A program made the translations under genes and the position numbers. Under the pieces are notes generated by a model. The model did no database searches and had not been told where the DNA came from. It saw only the letters and a program-made list of their open reading frames with translations. Of a stretch of 64,000 nucleotides of DNA, positions 61,453 to 64,000 are shown piece after piece. Within the stretch, counting starts at the first letter, position 1. Each line of letters opens with the position of its first letter. The stretch lies in NCBI RefSeq assembly GCF_030397665.1, contig NZ_JAPUBT010000005.1, positions 248,001-312,000 of the forward strand, read 5' to 3'. The DNA comes from Janthinobacterium sp. SUN073 (GTDB taxonomy: Bacteria; Pseudomonadota; Gammaproteobacteria; Burkholderiales; Burkholderiaceae_D).

Positions 61453-62594
61453 AACGTGCCCGGCAGCAGGATTTTCTTGTCCACCTGTTGCAGGTCGCGC
61501 AAGCCGCAAAAGGCCATCGTCAGGTCGAGTTCGTTGCGGATGATGTCCAGGCACTTGGTCACGCCCGGCCCGCCCATGGCGCCCAGGCCGTACAGGAACG
61601 GGCGGCCGATGTACACGCCTTTGGCGCCCAGGGCCACGGCCTTGATCACGTCCTGGCCCGAGCGGATGCCGCCGTCCATGTGCACTTCGATCTGGCTGCC
61701 GACGGCGTCGACGATGGCGGGCAAGGCTTCGATCGACGACTGCGCGCCGTCGAGCTGGCGTCCGCCGTGGTTCGAGACGATCAGCGCGTCGGCGCCACTG
61801 TTGACGGCCAGGCGCGCGTCTTCCGGGTCCATGATGCCCTTGATGATGAGTTTGCCGCCCCAGCGCTGCTTGATCCATTCCACGTCCGCCCACGACAGGC
61901 TCAGGTCGAACTGCTGCTGCGTCCAGGCCGACAAGGACGACATGTCCGAGACGGACGTGGCGTGGCCGACGATGTTGCCGAAGCCGCGCCGCTTCGTGCC
62001 CAGCATGCCCGCCACCCAGCGCGGCTTGGTGGCCATGTTGATGATGTTGGAAATCGTCAGTTTCGGCGGCGCCGACAGGCCGTTACGCAAGTCCTTGTGG
62101 CGCTGGCCCAGCACCTGCAAGTCGAGCGTCAATACCAGCGCGCCGCACTTGGCCGCCTTGGCGCGGTCGATCAGGCGGTTGATGAATTCGCGGTCCTTCA
62201 TCACGTACAGCTGGAACCAGAACGGTTTTGTCGTGTTCGCCGCCACGTCTTCGATCGAGCAAATGCTCATGGTCGACAGGGTGAACGGCACGCCGAATTT
62301 TTCAGCGGCCTGGGCGGCGAGAATTTCGCCATCCGCATGCTGCATGCCCGTCAAGCCCGTCGGCGACAGGGCCACCGGCATGGAAACCGCCTGTCCGACC
62401 ATGGTCGAGGCCAGGCTGCGGTTTTCCAGGTTGACGGCCACGCGCTGGCGGAACTTGATCTTGGCGAAATCGCTGTTGTTGGCGCGGTACGTCGATTCCG
62501 TCCAGGAACCGGAATCGGCGTAGTCGTAAAACATGCGCGGCACCCGTTTCTGGGCCAGCACGCGCAAGTCTTCGATGCAGGTAATGATACTCAT
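61449..62594 (-). CDS. lldD: FMN-dependent alpha-hydroxyacid dehydrogenase (L-lactate dehydrogenase LldD-like)
   Basis: 381 residues from ATG 62594 with GAGGAAA upstream. FYDYADSGSWTESTYRAN opens the FMN TIM-barrel; the active-site signature SNHGGRQLDGA holds the catalytic His; HMDGGIRSGQDVIKAVALGA and IGRPFLYGL bind the FMN phosphate. It oxidises L-2-hydroxyacids, probably lactate, feeding electrons to the quinone pool. It is 92 bp after the PhyH gene and may be co-transcribed with it, so a different hydroxyacid cannot be excluded. Confidence 0.87.
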   Translation of the reverse strand: MSIITCIEDLRVLAQKRVPRMFYDYADSGSWTESTYRANNSDFAKIKFRQRVAVNLENRSLASTMVGQAVSMPVALSPTGLTGMQHADGEILAAQAAEKFGVPFTLSTMSICSIEDVAANTTKPFWFQLYVMKDREFINRLIDRAKAAKCGALVLTLDLQVLGQRHKDLRNGLSAPPKLTISNIINMATKPRWVAGMLGTKRRGFGNIVGHATSVSDMSSLSAWTQQQFDLSLSWADVEWIKQRWGGKLIIKGIMDPEDARLAVNSGADALIVSNHGGRQLDGAQSSIEALPAIVDAVGSQIEVHMDGGIRSGQDVIKAVALGAKGVYIGRPFLYGLGAMGGPGVTKCLDIIRNELDLTMAFCGLRDLQQVDKKILLPGTF

Positions 62595-62686
62595 GCGTTT
62601 CCTCGGTCGATGGCAAGTCGAACCATGATCGTGCATTTACCCGCAATTGTCTATCCGGCAGGCAAGACTGGCGGACAGAACGTGGC

Positions 62687-63643
62687 TTACCAGTCGCGCG
62701 CGCCGAGGATCTGCTCGCCCAGCGCAGTCAAACACGCCTGCGGATAGCGCAGCTTTTCCTTTTCCTCGGGGTCGCCGGGAAACGCGTAGCCCTGCGGCGC
62801 GCTGCGCTCGCGCCAGCTTTGCACACGCCAGTCGCGCAGACTTTGATTGTCTTCCTGGGCGGGCGTGAAGGAAATATATTGCGCCAGGCGCACCTGGTCC
62901 GTGGACGTGTTCGGGCGGATGCCGTGCGCCAGCAGGCTGTTGAAGATCAACAACTCGCCTTTCTTCATGGCGATGAATTGCATCGGATACGGCACCGTCG
63001 CCAAGTCCGGCTGCCACGGGTTGCGATCCGCCGGCACGGTCTTGCGCCAGCTCAATAAATTATTGAACAGTTCCGGATAGCACTGGAAACCGCCGCTCTC
63101 GGGCGAGGTGTCGGACAGGGCCAGCACGCCCTGCACGTTGACGGGCAGCGGGTCGAGCGTGGTGTCCGCATCCCAGTGGATGAAGCCGCCAAACTTGCGC
63201 TTGCCATGGTTCGGCGTGTTCAGGTTGGCGCGGTCGATGGTCACCCACAAATCCTCACGGTCCCAGATGTCGACGAAGGCGTCATATACCCGTTGGGTCT
63301 GGCGGTTATCCCACAGGGTCTGGTTGTGATAGGCCTCGACCATGCCGGAACCGTTGAGTTCCTTCATCGCGTGGTCGCGCAGCTGGTCCCGGTTCCAGGT
63401 GGCAGGATCGTGCTGGTCCAGTCCCTGGAATTCCCACAGGAAATCCGTCGTGCGCCGCACCTGTTCCGGCGACACCGCATCCTTGACGATGACATAACCG
63501 TAGGTTTGCCAGTGCAAAAATTCGCTGTCGGACAGCACGCGCAGGGGCAGCTGTTTCTCGATGTCGCGCAACTGCGTCTGTTCCGTGTAGGCCACGGACG
63601 GGTTGCCGGGACGGTCTTCGCCGTATTGATATTTGTCTTGCAT
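62687..63643 (-). CDS. Phytanoyl-CoA dioxygenase-family protein
   Basis: 318 residues from ATG 63643 with CAGGAG upstream. Fe(II)/2-oxoglutarate dioxygenase fold with metal ligands His and Asp in GGFIHWDADTTLD, the distal His in FNSLLAHGIRPN and a nearby Arg that could bind 2-oxoglutarate. Such enzymes hydroxylate small acids or natural products; the substrate is unknown. Divergent from an AraC-type gene that probably controls it. Confidence 0.85.
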   Translation of the reverse strand: MQDKYQYGEDRPGNPSVAYTEQTQLRDIEKQLPLRVLSDSEFLHWQTYGYVIVKDAVSPEQVRRTTDFLWEFQGLDQHDPATWNRDQLRDHAMKELNGSGMVEAYHNQTLWDNRQTQRVYDAFVDIWDREDLWVTIDRANLNTPNHGKRKFGGFIHWDADTTLDPLPVNVQGVLALSDTSPESGGFQCYPELFNNLLSWRKTVPADRNPWQPDLATVPYPMQFIAMKKGELLIFNSLLAHGIRPNTSTDQVRLAQYISFTPAQEDNQSLRDWRVQSWRERSAPQGYAFPGDPEEKEKLRYPQACLTALGEQILGARDW

Positions 63644-63758
63644 GGCTGTCTCCTGTGTTGGTGTGAGACAGATTGTGCGATGGCACGGCGCCATGAAATG
63701 CGCGCTGAGCGGCCAATACTGATACTATCCTGACTATTCATCCGCTTCAAACGTCAGA

Positions 63759-64000
63759 ATGACGCCTTTATTCGAACAAGTCACGATACCAACAGGCCAC
63801 TCCTGGGGCTTGCTGTGGCGCGAACTCGACACCATTCCCTTCCTCTGGCATTACCACCCGCAATTCGAGCTGACCCTGACCGTCAATGCGCGGGGACAGC
63901 GCTACATCGGCGACCACCTGGGCGACTTCGAGCCGGGCGACCTGGTGCTGCTGGGGCCGAATTTGCCGCACACGTGGTCGGCCAGCGAGCGCATCGACGG
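63759..64000 (+). CDS. AraC-family regulator (N-terminal part, cut by the window edge)
   Basis: 80 codons from ATG 63759, open to the edge. The cupin sensor domain is visible: FLWHYHPQFELTLTVNARGQ, then GDHLGDFEPGDLVLLGPNLP and HTWSA, the typical AraC N-terminal pattern. The DNA-binding half lies outside the window. Divergent from the PhyH gene, 115 bp away. Confidence 0.82.
   Translation, partial: MTPLFEQVTIPTGHSWGLLWRELDTIPFLWHYHPQFELTLTVNARGQRYIGDHLGDFEPGDLVLLGPNLPHTWSASERID

Noticed and set aside
1-64000. CRISPR arrays, tRNA or rRNA genes, insertion sequences, prophage
   Set aside because: No regularly spaced repeats, cloverleaf genes, transposase or phage genes were found on reading both strands.

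Overview
The window is high-GC (mostly above 60 % by eye), densely coded bacterial DNA. Its gene families (T6SS with TssK/TssF/TssG and VgrG, urease, NHEJ Ku, many hybrid kinases) and gene style point to a betaproteobacterium of the Oxalobacteraceae, such as Janthinobacterium, Massilia or Duganella. This is an inference; no rRNA or other marker gene is present. No tRNA, rRNA, CRISPR array, insertion sequence or phage was recognised.

Layout. 1-8200: the 5' part of ureD behind a strong sigma-54 promoter and NtrC-like site, then three signalling proteins on the minus strand (REC-PAS-GGDEF-EAL and two histidine kinases with related C-terminal tails). 8363-18599: a small type VI secretion cluster, with tssK divergent from tssF-tssG-PAAR-vgrG-lipase-immunity. 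The last two genes lie in an AT-rich block that looks like an exchanged effector cassette. 18629-19071: a GNAT gene broken by a frameshift. 19068-31203: a seven-gene minus-strand operon (two flavin monooxygenases, a VOC dioxygenase-like protein, an FAA hydrolase, a FadL-type porin, a fused indolepyruvate ferredoxin oxidoreductase, an acyl-CoA synthetase), divergent from a TetR gene with palindromes between them. It looks like a catabolic pathway for a hydrophobic aromatic compound. 32139-35632: a SulP transporter operon with four small downstream genes, including an Imm1-like immunity protein and a DUF2750 protein, then another TetR gene.

35758-41000: a stress-type SDR, Ku, a PAS hybrid kinase and a stand-alone LigD-type polymerase. 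41166-46715: five paralogous small secreted Ala/Lys-rich proteins (Asr-like) in three transcription units. Each unit starts with a TGTAA-N5-TGTAA element resembling the RstA box and ends in a hairpin terminator. A LytTR two-component pair and a serine hydrolase lie between them. 46851-52788: an RND efflux operon with two matching operator palindromes over its predicted promoter, followed by an esterase-fold protein that has lost its catalytic Ser and His. 54278-56657: a LysR regulator, a D-2-hydroxyacid dehydrogenase and a small unknown gene, translationally coupled. 56661-62594: small enzymes and unknowns, a kinase remnant, two GNATs, a CPBP protease, a P-loop ATPase and an FMN-dependent alpha-hydroxyacid oxidase. 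62687-64000: a phytanoyl-CoA dioxygenase-family protein divergent from a truncated AraC-type regulator.

The most promising undescribed system is the expanded Asr-like family with its shared upstream element. The VgrG/lipase/immunity cassette, the aromatic operon and the orphan immunity cluster come next.
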